From positions 980,001 through 1,044,000 of the forward strand of contig NZ_FWWU01000009.1 of assembly GCF_900176165.1 (NCBI RefSeq): 64,000 nucleotides of DNA, written 5' to 3'. The translations under genes and the position numbers were made by a program. The notes below the pieces were generated by a model, which did no database searches, was not told the DNA's origin, and saw only the letters and a list, made by a program, of their open reading frames with translations. Shown one piece after another: positions 15,747 through 34,837 of the stretch; position 1 is the first letter of the stretch, and each line of letters begins with the position of its first letter. The DNA comes from Deinococcus hopiensis KR-140. Its GTDB lineage: Bacteria > Deinococcota > Deinococci > Deinococcales > Deinococcaceae.

Positions 15747-16523
15747 TCAGAAACCCAGCTGGGTGCGGGGCTTTTGCAGCTGCCCCAGCCGTTCGGGCGT
15801 CCACAGCTCGTAGGTGTACATGGGGTATTGCCGCTTGAAACGCCCCACCCGGTCCCAGACTTCGCGCGACTCGAAAGGCACCACCAGAATCAGCCGGATC
15901 ACGCTGTCCTCGGCGTCATAGATGTAGAAGTCGAAATAAAAGGATTGTTCGGTGCCACGCTCAGTGAACAGTGGAAAGGGAAAGGCCCGGTAGCGCCACG
16001 CCTTGTTTCGCTCCGTCAGAATCTGTGCCGCCACCCGCTTGAGGTTGCTGTCGGGAAAGGTCAGCCCCTCGCCGTCGCGGTCCCGAAACACCTTGCCCGG
16101 GTCCGGCGCGTCGAGCTGCACCCGCTTGAGTTCGGGCAGAGGCTTTTTCTTGTCCACTCGGGGCGGGGCTTTGCGGTCCGTGCTCGATCTGCCTGCGCCG
16201 AAGCGGAAGGTCCCGGCCCCCCCGCCCCCACTGCGTCCCTCGCCCTCGCCGGCTTTGCGCCGTGCGGGGTTGCCCTCGCCGCTCCGCGACCCGCCACCTC
16301 CCCGCGCACCGCTTCCAGTCTGCCCAGTTTTTGCCGTTCCGGTACGGGCGGGCCCCGTCTTGCCCTGTTCTGCCGCCTTGCCGCGCTCGGAACGCTCGCC
16401 TTCCCCTCCCGAGCCGCGCGGTTCGCGCACCGGACGCGTGCCCTCGCGCGTGATGCCGCCGCGTCCCTGCGCGACGTTGCGCTTGGGTGGGCGGCCTCTT
16501 GAGCCTTTTTTGGGTCCTGTCAT
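15747..16523 (-). CDS. Conserved hypothetical protein, basic disordered N-terminus
   Basis: 258 residues of unknown function. Residues 1-130 are low-complexity and rich in Gly, Arg, Ser and Lys ([13 protein letters not shown] at the start). Residues 135-258 form a compact domain with [40 protein letters not shown] and [20 protein letters not shown]. The acidic positions between beta-strand-like stretches followed by a Lys/Arg-rich helix recall PD-(D/E)XK nuclease folds, but that is speculative. The ATG at 16521-16523 lies 7 nt after a TACACT -10 box, indicating a leaderless transcript and excluding the longer frame. Confidence 0.75.
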   Translation of the reverse strand: MTGPKKGSRGRPPKRNVAQGRGGITREGTRPVREPRGSGGEGERSERGKAAEQGKTGPARTGTAKTGQTGSGARGGGGSRSGEGNPARRKAGEGEGRSGGGGAGTFRFGAGRSSTDRKAPPRVDKKKPLPELKRVQLDAPDPGKVFRDRDGEGLTFPDSNLKRVAAQILTERNKAWRYRAFPFPLFTERGTEQSFYFDFYIYDAEDSVIRLILVVPFESREVWDRVGRFKRQYPMYTYELWTPERLGQLQKPRTQLGF

Positions 16524-16571
16524 GGGAGGTAGTGTAGCGGTCAGTTGCCAGCGGCCAGCAACCAGCAAGGC

Positions 16572-16590
16572 AAAAGCCCCAGCGCGGGGC
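16572..16590 (-). terminator. Short terminator after the sulfonate-type binding protein gene
   Basis: On the minus strand GCCCC-gcgct-GGGGC is followed by TTTT (16572-16575). Confidence 0.7.
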
Positions 16591-16619
16591 CAGGGCTGCT
16601 CCAGGCAAAAGGCCAGGGG

Positions 16620-17594
16620 CTACTTGGCCAGCCCCCGCACCACGCTCAGGTCCACGAACCTATTCAGGTCAGGCACGTCGCGCGCAAAGCCAGCCTCCTT
16701 GTTGAGCTCGGCGTACTCCGCCAGGGTTTTGAGGTTGATGTCCCAGGTGACCCGGGTGCGGGCGAGGGCCCTGAACAGTTCGGCCGTGTTGGGGCGTTTG
16801 CCGGTAAAGGCGGCGATCTGGTCTGCGATGGCCTTTTGCGCGCCCGCGTTGCTGGAGGCGATGAACTTGATGGCGGCGAGGTGACCGCGCAGCAGGTCTT
16901 TCACCGCTTCCGGGTTCTGCGCGGCGTACTTGGTGTTCACCACGAGCACCGTGGTGGTGTAGTTGCCCCCCGCCCAGATGGCCTTTTCGTTGGCGATCAG
17001 CCGCGCGCCCTGCGTTTCCATCACCGCACCCCAGGGTTCTTGCACGAGGGCGGCGTCCACCTGCTTGCCCGCGAAGGCGGCAGGCATGTTGGCCGGATCG
17101 ATGGGCACGATGGTGACGGTGCCGCCCTCGTCGGTGGCCTTGAGGCCGTTCTCGTGCAGCAGGTGGCGCAGGCTGATGTCCTGGGTGGAGCCGCGCGTGG
17201 GTACGGCCACCTTCTTGCCGCCCAGGCCCTTGACGTTCCGCACCCCCGCGTCCTTACGGGCCACGAGCACCGCGCCCGCGTTCGCCGCACCCGCGTACAC
17301 CTGAATGGGCACGCCACGCATAAATGCGTTCATGGCCGGGCCAGGCCCGACGTAGGCGGCGTCGATCGCGCCCGCCGCAAAGGCTTCGTTGATCTGCGAG
17401 CCGTTGGCAAATTCCTTGACCACCAGCTTGACGCCGCCGAGTTCCTTCTGAAACAGGCCGCGCTGCACACCTATCAGGCCCGCAGCGTGGGTGATGTTGG
17501 GGAACACACCGAGCCTCAATTCTCGGGCCTGCTGCGCCTGCGCGCTGCCCAGCGCCACGGTGAGAGACAGGAGAGAAAACAAAGTCCACTTCAT
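16620..17594 (-). CDS. ABC transporter substrate-binding protein, SsuA/NrtA (aliphatic sulfonate/nitrate) family, orphan
   Basis: Secreted binding protein of 324 residues with a signal peptide ([20 protein letters not shown]) followed by [59 protein letters not shown] and [10 protein letters not shown] match the SsuA/TauA/NrtA group that binds sulfonates, taurine, nitrate or thiamine precursors. No permease or ATPase gene is adjacent, so its transport partners must be encoded elsewhere. The ATG at 17592-17594 is chosen over one four codons upstream because it begins the signal peptide. Confidence 0.88.
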   Translation of the reverse strand: MKWTLFSLLSLTVALGSAQAQQARELRLGVFPNITHAAGLIGVQRGLFQKELGGVKLVVKEFANGSQINEAFAAGAIDAAYVGPGPAMNAFMRGVPIQVYAGAANAGAVLVARKDAGVRNVKGLGGKKVAVPTRGSTQDISLRHLLHENGLKATDEGGTVTIVPIDPANMPAAFAGKQVDAALVQEPWGAVMETQGARLIANEKAIWAGGNYTTTVLVVNTKYAAQNPEAVKDLLRGHLAAIKFIASSNAGAQKAIADQIAAFTGKRPNTAELFRALARTRVTWDINLKTLAEYAELNKEAGFARDVPDLNRFVDLSVVRGLAK

Positions 17595-17607
17595 AAAACA
17601 AAGCATA

Positions 17608-17634
17608 GCAGTTCAGTTGAGAAAGATTGTCAAC
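17608..17634 (-). promoter_or_regulatory. Promoter of the SsuA-like gene with a small inverted repeat
   Basis: A consensus -35 TTGACA (17628-17633) is followed by a TGCTATGCT -10 region on the minus strand at 17 or 20 bp, depending on which hexamer is used. GTTGA-N9-TCAAC (17616-17634) overlaps the -35 and may be an operator. Confidence 0.5.
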
Positions 17635-17682
17635 TTATCCGTCCACCCAGCAGATCGTGTGCTCGGTCCCTTCCCTGGAGCC

Positions 17683-17973
17683 GTGAAGCGCCTCGCGCTC
17701 CTGCTCTCTCTGACCGCCCTCCCCGCGAGCGCTGCGCCCACCTCCTTTGCGTACCGCACCTTTCACTCCGTTGGCGCCGGCCGGGGGCAGGAGATTGACG
17801 TGTCCTGCGTCACCTCCCGTCCCAGCGCGTCGGGCCGGCTGTACGGACTGGAATGGTGGGCGGCGCGCGGTGAAGCCACGCCCAGCGCCTTTACCGGGCC
17901 CAACACCCGGCAAACGGGGGTGCTGCTGACGGGGTGGGAGGGGCAGCGCTCGCGGGGAGGGCCTGCGGACTGA
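17683..17973 (+). CDS. Small secreted hypothetical protein, possibly truncated
   Basis: 96 residues from a GTG at 17683 preceded by TGGAG. The first 18 residues (VKRLALLLSLTALPASA) form a clear signal peptide with an ASA-A cleavage site. The mature part (SFAYRTFHSVGAGRGQEID) resembles no family I recognise. The frame runs into a decayed stretch, so this may be the amino end of a longer lost protein. Its promoter region overlaps that of the divergent binding-protein gene. Confidence 0.45.
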   Translation: MKRLALLLSLTALPASAAPTSFAYRTFHSVGAGRGQEIDVSCVTSRPSASGRLYGLEWWAARGEATPSAFTGPNTRQTGVLLTGWEGQRSRGGPAD

Positions 17974-18552
17974 ATAGACCGGCAGAATGTGGCAGGCGAA
18001 GGCTTCTGCTGTTCTCCGGAGGGACGAACGCGGCGGGCGGCCGCCACAGCGGCGGTAAGGGCCCCGGCCACCGCTTCCGGGTGGGTGTGGGGAACGGCGC
18101 TGGACCGCCGTGCCTGCTCGCTTCACCACCCGCGCCGTGTCCGCGGCAAAAAAGGCTCCGAGGGGTCCTGCGCGGCATGGCGGAGCGGTAAGCCCCTGTT
18201 TGCCAAGGGCGTTTCCCACGGTGGCCCACCAGTCCGCCGCGTCACGCAATTGACGCGGCGCGCGTTGCCTGGACCGACCACGACCGCGTGAGGGACCGAA
18301 ACGCTCGCTCCGTGGGCTTGCAAAGCGGCGACGACGGACAGGAGCATCTCGGTGTCGCCGGTCCAGGACCACGGCCCTGGAGGGACACGCCTGCTGGCGA
18401 GGGCCTCCTCGAATTCTCCCAGCAGGAAGCGCTCCGAAGGCGGTCGCCCACGCTCCGTCCCCGGAGAGGCAGCGCGCGGGAGAGGGCCTGCACACCGTTT
18501 CTGGACATTTCGCCCAGTGGAGTAGGGATGGCGGCTGCGTCTCCGGCGCCCC
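17974..18552. other. Decayed or noncoding stretch, no intact gene
   Basis: About 580 bp. On the minus strand one frame reads protein-like sequence (GDTEMLLSVVAALQAHGAS, then VPHAVVVGPGNARRVN) near 18240-18360, without a start or a full domain. It may be the relic of a gene or mobile element; I could not assign a family. Confidence 0.4.
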
Positions 18553-19050
18553 TTACGCCCCACCCAGCATCTTTCTGCGCAGTGCCAGTTGCCCCACGTG
18601 ATAGGCGTTGTGGTCCGCGAGGAGCAAGAACCCGCGCAGCCAAGTCTGTCCGCCGCCACCCTCGCCCGTTCCGTTCGGCACCACCGCGAGGAGGTCCACC
18701 GCCGGGTCGTCCAGCAGGGCCAGCACTTCCCCAAAGTCATGCCAGAACGCGTGCACCTCCGCTTCCCAGTCCTGCGCCGCGTCCTCTGCCGGCCAGTAGT
18801 CGGCGGGCCAGCGCGGTTCAGCGTACGCCCCATCCCGCACGAAATTCAGAATGTCGCGCTGGGTGAAACGCAGGTGCCACAGCAGTTCCCAGGCGGAAGA
18901 GGGAACGCCCTGGACGCGGGTATGGCGGTGCTCCTCGGGAAAGTCATTCAGCACCGCGTCCAGAGTGAGGTGCGCCTGCGGCAGGGTCAGCAGGGCCCGG
19001 ACGTGGGCGCGCAGGGCGGCGTCGGCTTCGGGCGTCATGCCGGTGGTCAT
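18553..19050 (-). CDS. DinB-family (DUF664-like) metal-binding four-helix protein
   Basis: 165 residues of the DinB/YfiT superfamily, which is expanded in Deinococcus and Bacillus and includes bacillithiol-dependent transferases. The metal-binding histidines are visible in [12 protein letters not shown] and in [15 protein letters not shown], the family hallmark. The ATG at 19048-19050 lies 6 nt after TACAGT (19057-19062), so a leaderless transcript is likely and the longer upstream frame is rejected. It is divergent from mfd with an 86 bp shared promoter region. The substrate is unknown. Confidence 0.83.
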   Translation of the reverse strand: MTTGMTPEADAALRAHVRALLTLPQAHLTLDAVLNDFPEEHRHTRVQGVPSSAWELLWHLRFTQRDILNFVRDGAYAEPRWPADYWPAEDAAQDWEAEVHAFWHDFGEVLALLDDPAVDLLAVVPNGTGEGGGGQTWLRGFLLLADHNAYHVGQLALRRKMLGGA

Positions 19051-19056
19051 GGGAGG

Positions 19057-19136
19057 ACTGTACTCCACACCAAACCCTGAACCGACGGCGAACAAGCTGC
19101 CGTTTCCCCTTCACCTCTCCCGCGTACAATCTTCCG
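19057..19136. promoter_or_regulatory. Divergent promoter region between the DinB-like gene and mfd
   Basis: Two -10 boxes face outward: TACAGT (19057-19062, minus strand) ends 6 nt before the DinB-like ATG, and TACAAT (19125-19130, plus strand) ends 6 nt before the mfd GTG. Both transcripts would be leaderless. Confidence 0.7.
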
Positions 19137-22277
<3,141 letters not shown>

Positions 22278-22622
22278 CGGGCTCACGCAGCCCAGAGCTG
22301 GGAGGGCGCTTCTCCTTCGGACGTGTGCTACTGCGCTTCAGAGGAGGCGAGATGCGCCGGCCCGGTACCTGTGCCGAACTTCCCGCGTTCTACACCCCCT
22401 TCCCGTTCAGGCAGCGCCCTGATTGCGGCAAGGCGGAGGTGATCTACGCGCGCCGCGCACAGGTCTCCCGCATCTCTCAAGGAGCGCTGGAAAAGAGGGA
22501 CCCGTTCTGGACGAGCACGAACACCGTGAAGGCCCGGGGTCAACCGCTCGCGGTGGTGTTTCCGGCCTTTGCAGTCGGTGGGGCAAGTTCAGCTCCGCCC
22601 ATAGAGGTTCCGGCGAGTCCAT

Positions 22623-22731
22623 GATGAAATAACGGGTTCACCCGAGCGGAGCAAGCAGGAAAAACGGTGGCGGAGAGGCGTGGAATCCCCGAACCCGAGG
22701 GCATGTAACGGACGTTCCGGAACCCGTTTCG
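22623..22731. repeat. Dispersed repeat A, copy 2
   Basis: Shares with 6730-6832 the ordered blocks GATGAAATAACGG, GGAGC, GCAGGAAAAACGGTG, AGAGGCGTGGA and TTCCGGAA. It lies in the same orientation, in the gap after mfd. Confidence 0.75.
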
Positions 22732-23182
22732 GTGCCTTGGGCACCCTCCCCGCGCTGACCCCGCAGGTACGCGGAGGCCACCGGCGGCGTGCTCACGGCA
22801 CTGGCGGGAGGAGGACAGCGCGCGGGGGCCGCTGGGGCGGTAAAAAGGCTTTGCCGAGCAGGTCACTGGCGCAAGCTTCAAAGACCGCCGCTCCAAAGCA
22901 GGCGGACAAAGATCACCCTCGCTGGACTGCAGCGCCGAAGGTGTGCTCCCCGCAAAGATTGAGGGCATCTGGCACCACCGGCAGGGGCAAACGACCCACA
23001 GCGGATACCAGTTTGCGGAAAGCTGGCCCCTGGCGCCGAAGGACGGCTGGCTTTACCAAGGCCTGCGCGCGCGCGCCTCCTTCGGATCTGGATGTGATGG
23101 TCTCCCGGAAGAACGCGCCGCAGCAGTGGCGGTGCTGGAAGCGTCAGGATCAGAACATGCTGGAGTAAGGTCTGAGAACATG

Positions 23183-23248
23183 TGTCAAGAAGTGGACTTC
23201 TTTTTGACCGGGCCCGGCGAGCGAAATGCGCATGGGGGAGAATGGGGC
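23183..23248 (+). repeat. Dispersed repeat B, copy 1
   Basis: Contains GACTTCTTTTTGACCG, then GCCCGGCGAGCGA, then CATGGGGG and AATGG. It matches the reverse complement of 59808-59880 in the same order. Confidence 0.7.
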
Positions 23249-23858
23249 GCCGTGAGGGCTGCGCCTTCCACGCGCGGCGCAACTCGGACAACTGCGCGAA
23301 GAGCGGGGGGTGGAAGGCCTTTCGGGGAAAGTGCACCCTTGCAGCAAAGCCGGGTAAGCGCCTGAACATCACGGTGGAGCGCAGCTGCGGCCACGCCCCC
23401 GCTCGCGGCGGCTGTGGTGGTACGTCTCGACCGCCCTGAACGTCCTCTCCGGCGGGCACGTTGAGAAAGACGCCTTTGGCATTGGCGGTGCGGGCGTGGT
23501 CGTCACGCGGGTGTAGCGCGGGGGCCACGGCTGTCGCCGAAAAGGACGGCTGCTCGGGGAAGCAGCTCTTTCAGCGCTCAGGTAGCGGAGGGGGCATGGC
23601 AGGGGAAAGTTCGCGTTCCCAGAAGTGCGGCGCGGAATACCGAGGGACCGACGACCTGGACGGGCATACCGCAGAATTCCATGACGAGAATGGCCGGTGG
23701 AGCCCAGGCAGCTTTTTTCTGGAATACCGAGAAGAAAGGCGTGCTCATCGGAGGCGTGAGGTGCCTGCCGCCCTCGGACTGAACCCAGGTCGTCTGCGGA
23801 CGAAGCGGTGCGGTACTGGCGCTCTCACCGCCACGTCTGGATCAGCGCTGCTCAGCCC

Positions 23859-24855
<997 letters not shown>

Positions 24856-24861
24856 GCCCCC

Positions 24862-24891
24862 ACCATACTCGCCCCGTGGAAGGCGTTCCAC
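24862..24891 (-). promoter_or_regulatory. Promoter and LacI-type operator of the lacI-family gene
   Basis: On the minus strand a -10 box TATGGT (24862-24867) lies 10 nt before the start codon. GTGGAAGGCGTTCCAC (24876-24891) is a palindrome with 6 bp perfect arms spanning the spacer and -35. This arrangement fits autorepression. Confidence 0.6.
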
Positions 24892-25056
24892 TTTGGGGCG
24901 GTCACCCATCCGGACAAGCACCGGGGGAGGAGCCGGGGGACAATTCGGCCCCGGCCTGCGCCTAGACTTTGGGCTGACTCGGTTTGGGTCCCGCCTGGTC
25001 CAGATCGGAGACCGGGAAGGTCCCGAACCCACCTCGAGGAGGCCGCACGCCCAGCC

Positions 25057-25545
25057 ATGTCCAGACCCACCCCCCTGATTACCTCGATGGCCCTCGCGGC
25101 GGCCCTGTTGCCCGCTGTGGCGCAGCACACGGGCCATACCCCCCCAGCGCCGCCCAAACCCGCGTCCCCCGCCGCTCCGCTTTCCCTGACCGTACGCGGG
25201 GCGCGCGTGGTCGCTGTGCCTCCCGGCGTAACCGAGACGAGCGCTTTTATGACCCTGAAGAACACTGGAGCCGCCCCCGTGGTGCTGACCCGGGCGATGG
25301 GTGAGGTGGCGGGAAGCGCGATGCTCATGAGTACCCGGCGGGACGCGAAGGGCCTCACGGGAATGCGGATGGTGCCTACCCTGACTGTGCCAGGCCGGGG
25401 AACGCTGACCCTCAGCGAGAGTGGCGATCACGTTATGCTGATGGACCTGAAGCGGCCCCTCAAGGTGGGTGAAACGCTGCGCCTGCGGCTGGAGACGCTG
25501 GACGGCCACCGCCTGAACGTGCAGGCCGTGGTTCGCAAGCCCTGA
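25057..25545 (+). CDS. PCu(A)C-type periplasmic copper chaperone
   Basis: 162-residue secreted copper-binding protein of the DUF461/PCuAC family, which delivers Cu(I) to the CuA site of cytochrome oxidase. A signal peptide (about residues 1-25, SMALAAALLPAVAQ) precedes a His/Pro-rich linker and the beta-barrel domain. The copper motif is partly kept: GMRMVP and GDHVMLMDL supply Met and His, but the first His-Met of the canonical H(M)x10M motif is replaced by AMLM. It is the first gene of an operon with SCO1 and CtaG. Confidence 0.85.
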   Translation: MSRPTPLITSMALAAALLPAVAQHTGHTPPAPPKPASPAAPLSLTVRGARVVAVPPGVTETSAFMTLKNTGAAPVVLTRAMGEVAGSAMLMSTRRDAKGLTGMRMVPTLTVPGRGTLTLSESGDHVMLMDLKRPLKVGETLRLRLETLDGHRLNVQAVVRKP

Positions 25546-25567
25546 ATCCGGCTTCCGGAGGTACCCC

Positions 25568-26220
25568 GTGACTGACCTGCCCACTCCCACTTTCCTTCCA
25601 GCCCGGCCCTGGTACGTCTCGGCGTTGTGGGCGGCGCTGGCTGTGGTGCTGGTGCTGGGCGGGGCCTGGACCTTCGCCCGCCTGCGCAGTCCCTTTCCCT
25701 TTTACGGAACGGCCTACACGCCCGCCCGCACGGCCCAGTCCCTGACAGGCATCGACCAGAACGGCCGTCCCTGGGCCTTCCAGCCGGGGCAGACCGGAAA
25801 GGCCACCGCCCTCTTTTTCGGCTTCACCCACTGCGCCAACATCTGCCCGCTGACGCTGGCGTACCTCAACAAGGCGCGCTCGGCACTCCCGGAGGCCGAG
25901 CGGAGCAAGCTCGACATCGTGCTTGTCAGCGTGGACCCGGAACGTGATACGCCGGCCCGGCTGAAGGACTACGTGCAATTTTTCGGCAAGGGGGCTGGCG
26001 TGCGGATCCCTGAACCCGAACTCTCACGGGTGGCGCGGGCGTACGGCGTGGCGTACCAGAAGGCCGGTGTGACGGGGCCACAGACCTATCAGATCAATCA
26101 CACCACCGCCTCGTACCTGATCGACGCTTCCGGCAAGTTGCGCGTGCTGTGGGACTACACGCAGCTGCCGCAGGTGGAGCGGGTGGTGCGCGACCTGCGC
26201 TTCGTTCTGGAGAACCCGTC

Positions 26221-26224
<4 letters not shown>
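25568..26224 (+). CDS. SCO1/SenC-family cytochrome oxidase assembly protein
   Basis: 218 residues with one N-terminal membrane anchor (about 16-38) and a thioredoxin-like domain outside. The copper/thiol motif CxxxC is in THCANICPLTLAYL, and the distal ligand histidine in INHTTASYLID. The protein helps build the CuA centre of cytochrome c oxidase. The GTG start follows the PCuAC gene by 22 bp with GGAGGTACCCC as ribosome-binding site. Its stop overlaps the next start as GTGA. Confidence 0.93.
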
Positions 26225-27039
<815 letters not shown>

Positions 27040-27270
27040 CTTGGGGGCTGGGGGTCTTGCTGCGGGTTGCCCCAGCCTCCATCCCCGGTAGGCAGGGCCC
27101 GTTGCGCTGGTGGGCGGGGGTTCTTTACGGCGCGCAACGTTTGATTTTGCGCTGTACCCATCTGGGCCACCGCCTCGCTTGCGCGGGCCGACGTGGCTGA
27201 GGAGCCGTCCGCCAGAGCCGTGGGAACGGCTGGGGCAGACGGCGAAGCTGTCCCTGCCTTCTCGCCTTCC

Positions 27271-28650
<1,380 letters not shown>

Positions 28651-28689
28651 GGGATCTCCTCGAAAGCCTGAGGGCGAAAGGCCAACGGC

Positions 28690-29324
<635 letters not shown>

Positions 29325-29328
<4 letters not shown>

Positions 29329-30488
29329 TTCAGCTGCGGCCAGAAGCTCTCCCCCGGCCCGTCCCAGCCCGCACCCAGGGCTTCGGCGGCGGTGGCCCCC
29401 AGGTCCGCGAAGGTGACCCGCTCGCCCAGGTCCACCGCCGCGATGCCAGGACGGTAGGCCAGCAGCAGGCCATGTTCGCGGGTGTGGTCCGTGCCGTGCC
29501 AGGTGGGATCGTTGCCGTGGTCCGAGACGATGATCAGCGCTCCCCCTTGCGGCACCGCCGCCAGCAGTTCCGGCAGGGCCGCGTCAAACTCGGCGAGCGC
29601 CCCGCTATACCCAGCAGGATCGCGACGGTGGCCGAATTTGGCATCGAAGTCCACCAGATTGGTAAAGATCAGCCCGTCCCCGCCCGCCCGCATCCGCGCC
29701 AGGGTCTTCCCAATTCCGTCCGCGTTGTTGTCGGTGTGAATCTCCTCGGTGAAGCCCTGGTGGTCATAGATATCGGGAATCTTGCCGATGCCGACCACGT
29801 CCCGGCCCGCCTCTTTCAGGGCGTCCAGCACGGTGTGCGGTGGAGTCAGCGAGAAGTCCTTGCGGTGTTCATTGGCCCGTTCGAAGGGGAATTCGCCCCG
29901 GAAGGGCCGGGCGATCACGCGGGCCACGGCAAACTCACCCTGCAAAATCTCGCGGGCGGCGCGGCACCACTCGTAGAGCGTTTCCAGCGCCACCAGGTCC
30001 TCATGCGCGGCGATCTGGAAGACGGAGTCGGCGCTGGTGTACACGATGGGGAAGCCGGTGCGGCGGTGTTCCTCGCCGTAGTCGCGGATCACGTCGGTGC
30101 CGCTGTACGGCCTGTTGCACAGGTGGCCCCGGCCCGTGGCGGCGTCGAAGCGCTCCATCACGGCCGGGGGAAAGCCTTCGGGGAAGACCTGGAAGGCGTG
30201 CTGAAGCTGCACGCCCATAAATTCCCAGTGACCGGTGCTCGTGTCCTTGCCGGGGCTCACCTCGCGCATCCGGCCGAACGCACCCTGAACGTCACCCGCC
30301 GGAATGCTCTGGGGCGAGGTCTGTACCGTGGGAATACGCCCCAGGCCCAGGCGCGCGAGATTCGGCAGGGTCTGTGGGGCCACTTCCAGCGTGTGGTTGA
30401 GGGTGTGTGCGCCCACGTCGCCAAATTGGGCGGCGTCGGGCAATTCGCCCACCCCCACGGAATCGAGCACGATGATGTTCAGGAGCAT
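29325..30488 (-). CDS. deoB: Phosphopentomutase
   Basis: Manganese enzyme of the alkaline-phosphatase superfamily that interconverts ribose/deoxyribose 1- and 5-phosphates in nucleoside salvage. The 387 residues start [18 protein letters not shown], carry the active-site Thr in [15 protein letters not shown], and the metal ligands in [26 protein letters not shown] and [18 protein letters not shown]. The ATG at 30486-30488 is chosen because TAGACT (30496-30501) ends 7 nt before it, a leaderless layout; the longer frame is rejected. Confidence 0.96.
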
Positions 30489-30631
30489 GGCGCCCAGTCT
30501 ACGGCGCAGGTGGGCGAAGACGCACAGAACCCTGCAGGGCTGAGTGCAGGGGGGGGAGGGCGCTGGGGCCGGATGCACTGGCGGCACAATCCTGATCCAC
30601 CTGACGGGTGCCGGCGACCATACGCAGAACT

Positions 30632-30661
30632 GGAGGAGGCTGCGCGCAGCCTCCTCCGTTT
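30632..30661 (+). terminator. Perfect hairpin with T-run upstream of the antiporter pseudogene
   Basis: GGAGGAGGCTGCGCGCAGCCTCCTCC is a perfect 26 nt palindrome (GGAGGAGGCTGCG with its complement) followed by TTTTCGTTTTCT. It lies 45 bp before the pseudogene start and no plus-strand gene ends upstream, so it may be an attenuator or the end of a short RNA. A GTG frame opening at 30608 runs through it. Confidence 0.7.
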
Positions 30662-30703
30662 TCGTTTTCTCGCCCCGTTTTCGCTTCGAAGGAGGGGGTG
30701 TTC

Positions 30704-31903
30704 GTGAAACTCCTCGATCTCTTCACGCTGCTCGTTGCCGCCGCCCTCGCCTTTCTCAAGGCCCAGTTCCCGAAGCTCCCGGCCTCCATCGGGGCAACCC
30801 TGGGCGGGGCGCCCGTCAGTCTGGCGCTTCTGGTTCTGGTGACGCGCCAGGTGCCGCTGGCCGTCCGGGCTGTGGACCTGGTGCGTGAGGTCGACTTCGC
30901 GTTTCAGGGCGTGCTGCCGTTCCTGCTGTTTGCCGGGGCGCTGGGGCTCAACTCACACGCGCGCTGAAAATTGCGCGGTCCGGCGCTGGCCTTCGCGCTG
31001 CTGTCCACGGGCCTCTCCACCGGACTCGCGGGGGTAGGCGTGATGGGTCTGCTCCACCTCTTCGGGCTGCTGGTTCCCCGGATCTCCGGCCTGCTGTGCG
31101 GCGCGCTGATCAGTTCCACCGGTCCGGTGGCTGTGCTGGGCACGCTCAAACAGACGCGGGTGCCCCGGCGCACCGAGACGGTGGTGGCGTGCGAAAGTCT
31201 GTTCAACGACGGGGTGGCCTTTGCGGTGCTGGCGGGGATTCAGGACATGGGGATGGTCCGCAAACGGACGCGGGGAGCGTGCTGGCCTTCTTGCTGCGCG
31301 GGGCGCTGGGGGCCTTCGGCGACGTCGCCCTTCGTGCGGTGAACGACTTCGTGTTGGAGGACTCCCAACACGCTGGGAGTCGTGCTGGCCGGCACGGCCA
31401 CCGCGTCCCACCTGCACGTCTCCGCGTCCCTGGTTGCGGTGGCCGCTGGTCTGCCCATCGGTTCCCTGGCGGGGCGCCTGCCCGCCGCGCTGTCCTGCTG
31501 CTGGGAATTCGGCGGCTTCTGGCGTCTGGCCGACGAACTGCTCCGTATCTTTCTGTTCGCGCTGCTGGCGCGTAAGGGGGTGGCCGTGCCCGTCCGCGCG
31601 TCCCCGTTGCCGCTGGGTCTGCTGACCGTGCCGCCACCGCCGCTGATCTGCGCCCTCAGCGTGCAGGTGCCTGTGCGGCTGTTGCGCCGACACAACTTCT
31701 CGCCCTACACCCGCCGCCTGATGGTCTGGGGTGGTCTGCGCTGCGGTGGGCCATCAGCGTGGCGCTGGCCTTTTACGGTACCCACCGGTGCGGAGCGTGA
31801 CCTTTTGCTGGCGATGACCCACCTGGTGGTGTTCAGCATTGCGGTGCAGGGACCGACGGTAGGGCGGCTGGCAGAGCGGGCGGGACAGGCGACCGAGGCC
31901 TGA
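30704..31903 (+). pseudogene. Broken CPA1 (NhaP-type) sodium/proton antiporter
   Basis: GTG at 30704 after AAGGAGG starts [18 protein letters not shown] and runs to VDFAFQGVLPFLLFAGALGLN, then a stop at 30965. The sequence continues with SGLLCGALISSTGPVAVLG and ACESLFNDGVAFAVLAG, the conserved CPA1 ion-binding region, then shifts frame near 31270-31330 to FLLRGALGAFGDVALR and again to NTLGVVLAGTATASHLHVSA and [17 protein letters not shown]. At least one stop and two frameshifts break a 400-residue antiporter. Homology order is intact, so the damage is recent relative to the transposase relic. Confidence 0.82.
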
Positions 31904-31971
31904 GGCCTGTCCCGCCCGCTCTGCGCCTTTCCTCACCGCCGTTCACAGGGGTGCGTGCTACGCTCGCAGGC

Positions 31972-32742
31972 GTGACCGCCCCCGCCGCCATGCCCCCCGT
32001 CACGGCCACCTCCCAGCGCCCCGAACTCACGGCCCAGGGGCTGACCAAGAGTTATGGGCGGCGTCCGGTGGTGCGCGGAGTGGATTTCACGGTGCGGCCC
32101 GGCGAGATCGTGGCCCTGTTCGGGCCCAACGGGGCGGGCAAGACCACCACCTTCTATATGCTGGTGGGCTTTATTCGTCCGGGGGGAGGCCGCATCATGC
32201 TGGGCAGCCGCGACGTGACCCGCATGCCCATGCACGAGCGGGCGCGGATGGGCTTGGGCTACCTGCCGCAGGAGCCGAGTGCCTTTCGCAAGCTTTCCGC
32301 CCGCGACAACCTGCTCGCCATCCTGGAATACCAGGGCCTGCCGCGCGCAGAGCAGGAGGCCCGCGCCGACGCCCTGCTGGCCGAGTTTGGCCTGACGCAT
32401 TTGCGTGGCAACCTGGCCTACCAGCTTTCTGGGGGTGAGCGCCGCCGCCTGGAACTGGCCCGCGCGCTGACCACCGATCCCGACTACCTGCTGCTCGACG
32501 AACCCTTTACCGGCGTAGATCCCAAAAGCATCCGGGAGATTCAGCGCCTGATCCGCGAACTGCGGGACCGCCGCGGAATAGGCGTCTTTATCACGGACCA
32601 CAACGTGCGCGAGACCATCGCCCTGACCGACCGGGTGTACCTGATGTTCGACGGTGAGGTGAAGTTCTCGGGCACGCCGGCCGAGTTCGCGGCGGACGAG
32701 GACGCCCGGCGGCACTACCTCGGCGAAGACTTCGAGCTGTAA
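31972..32742 (+). CDS. lptB: LPS-export-type ABC ATPase (LptB family)
   Basis: 256-residue cytoplasmic ATPase with Walker [19 protein letters not shown]-loop [14 protein letters not shown], signature [15 protein letters not shown], Walker [14 protein letters not shown] and H-loop FITDHNV, the exact LptB pattern. In LPS-bearing bacteria it powers LPS export with LptFG; Deinococcus lacks typical LPS, so the cargo here is uncertain. The GTG at 31972 lies 7 nt after TACGCT (31959-31964), so the transcript is leaderless. It is followed 24 bp later by the DUF3084 gene. Confidence 0.93.
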   Translation: MTAPAAMPPVTATSQRPELTAQGLTKSYGRRPVVRGVDFTVRPGEIVALFGPNGAGKTTTFYMLVGFIRPGGGRIMLGSRDVTRMPMHERARMGLGYLPQEPSAFRKLSARDNLLAILEYQGLPRAEQEARADALLAEFGLTHLRGNLAYQLSGGERRRLELARALTTDPDYLLLDEPFTGVDPKSIREIQRLIRELRDRRGIGVFITDHNVRETIALTDRVYLMFDGEVKFSGTPAEFAADEDARRHYLGEDFEL

Positions 32743-32766
32743 GCGGGGAAAGGGGGAGCTGGCGGC

Positions 32767-34770
<2,004 letters not shown>

Positions 34771-34837
34771 GCCTGGTTTTTCTTGCGCCTGACCGCTCCA
34801 TCAGGTGCGGCTGACAGGCGGCCGCTATCCTGTCCCC

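Larger units (their letters stand above)
22278..23858. other. 1.6 kb without an intact gene, carrying dispersed repeats
   Basis: No frame here has a plausible start, a recognisable motif and steady codon bias together. It contains repeat A copy 2 (22623-22731) and repeat B copy 1 (23183-23248). A plus-strand fragment around 22960-23160 reads protein-like (YQFAESWPLAPKDGWLYQGL, then EERAAAVAVLEASGSEHAG in another frame), suggesting an old gene or element. Codon use is irregular compared with neighbours. Confidence 0.55.

Noticed and set aside
22540..22968. Possible transposase in the gene-poor gap
   Set aside because: The fragments did not match any transposase block I could recall with confidence.
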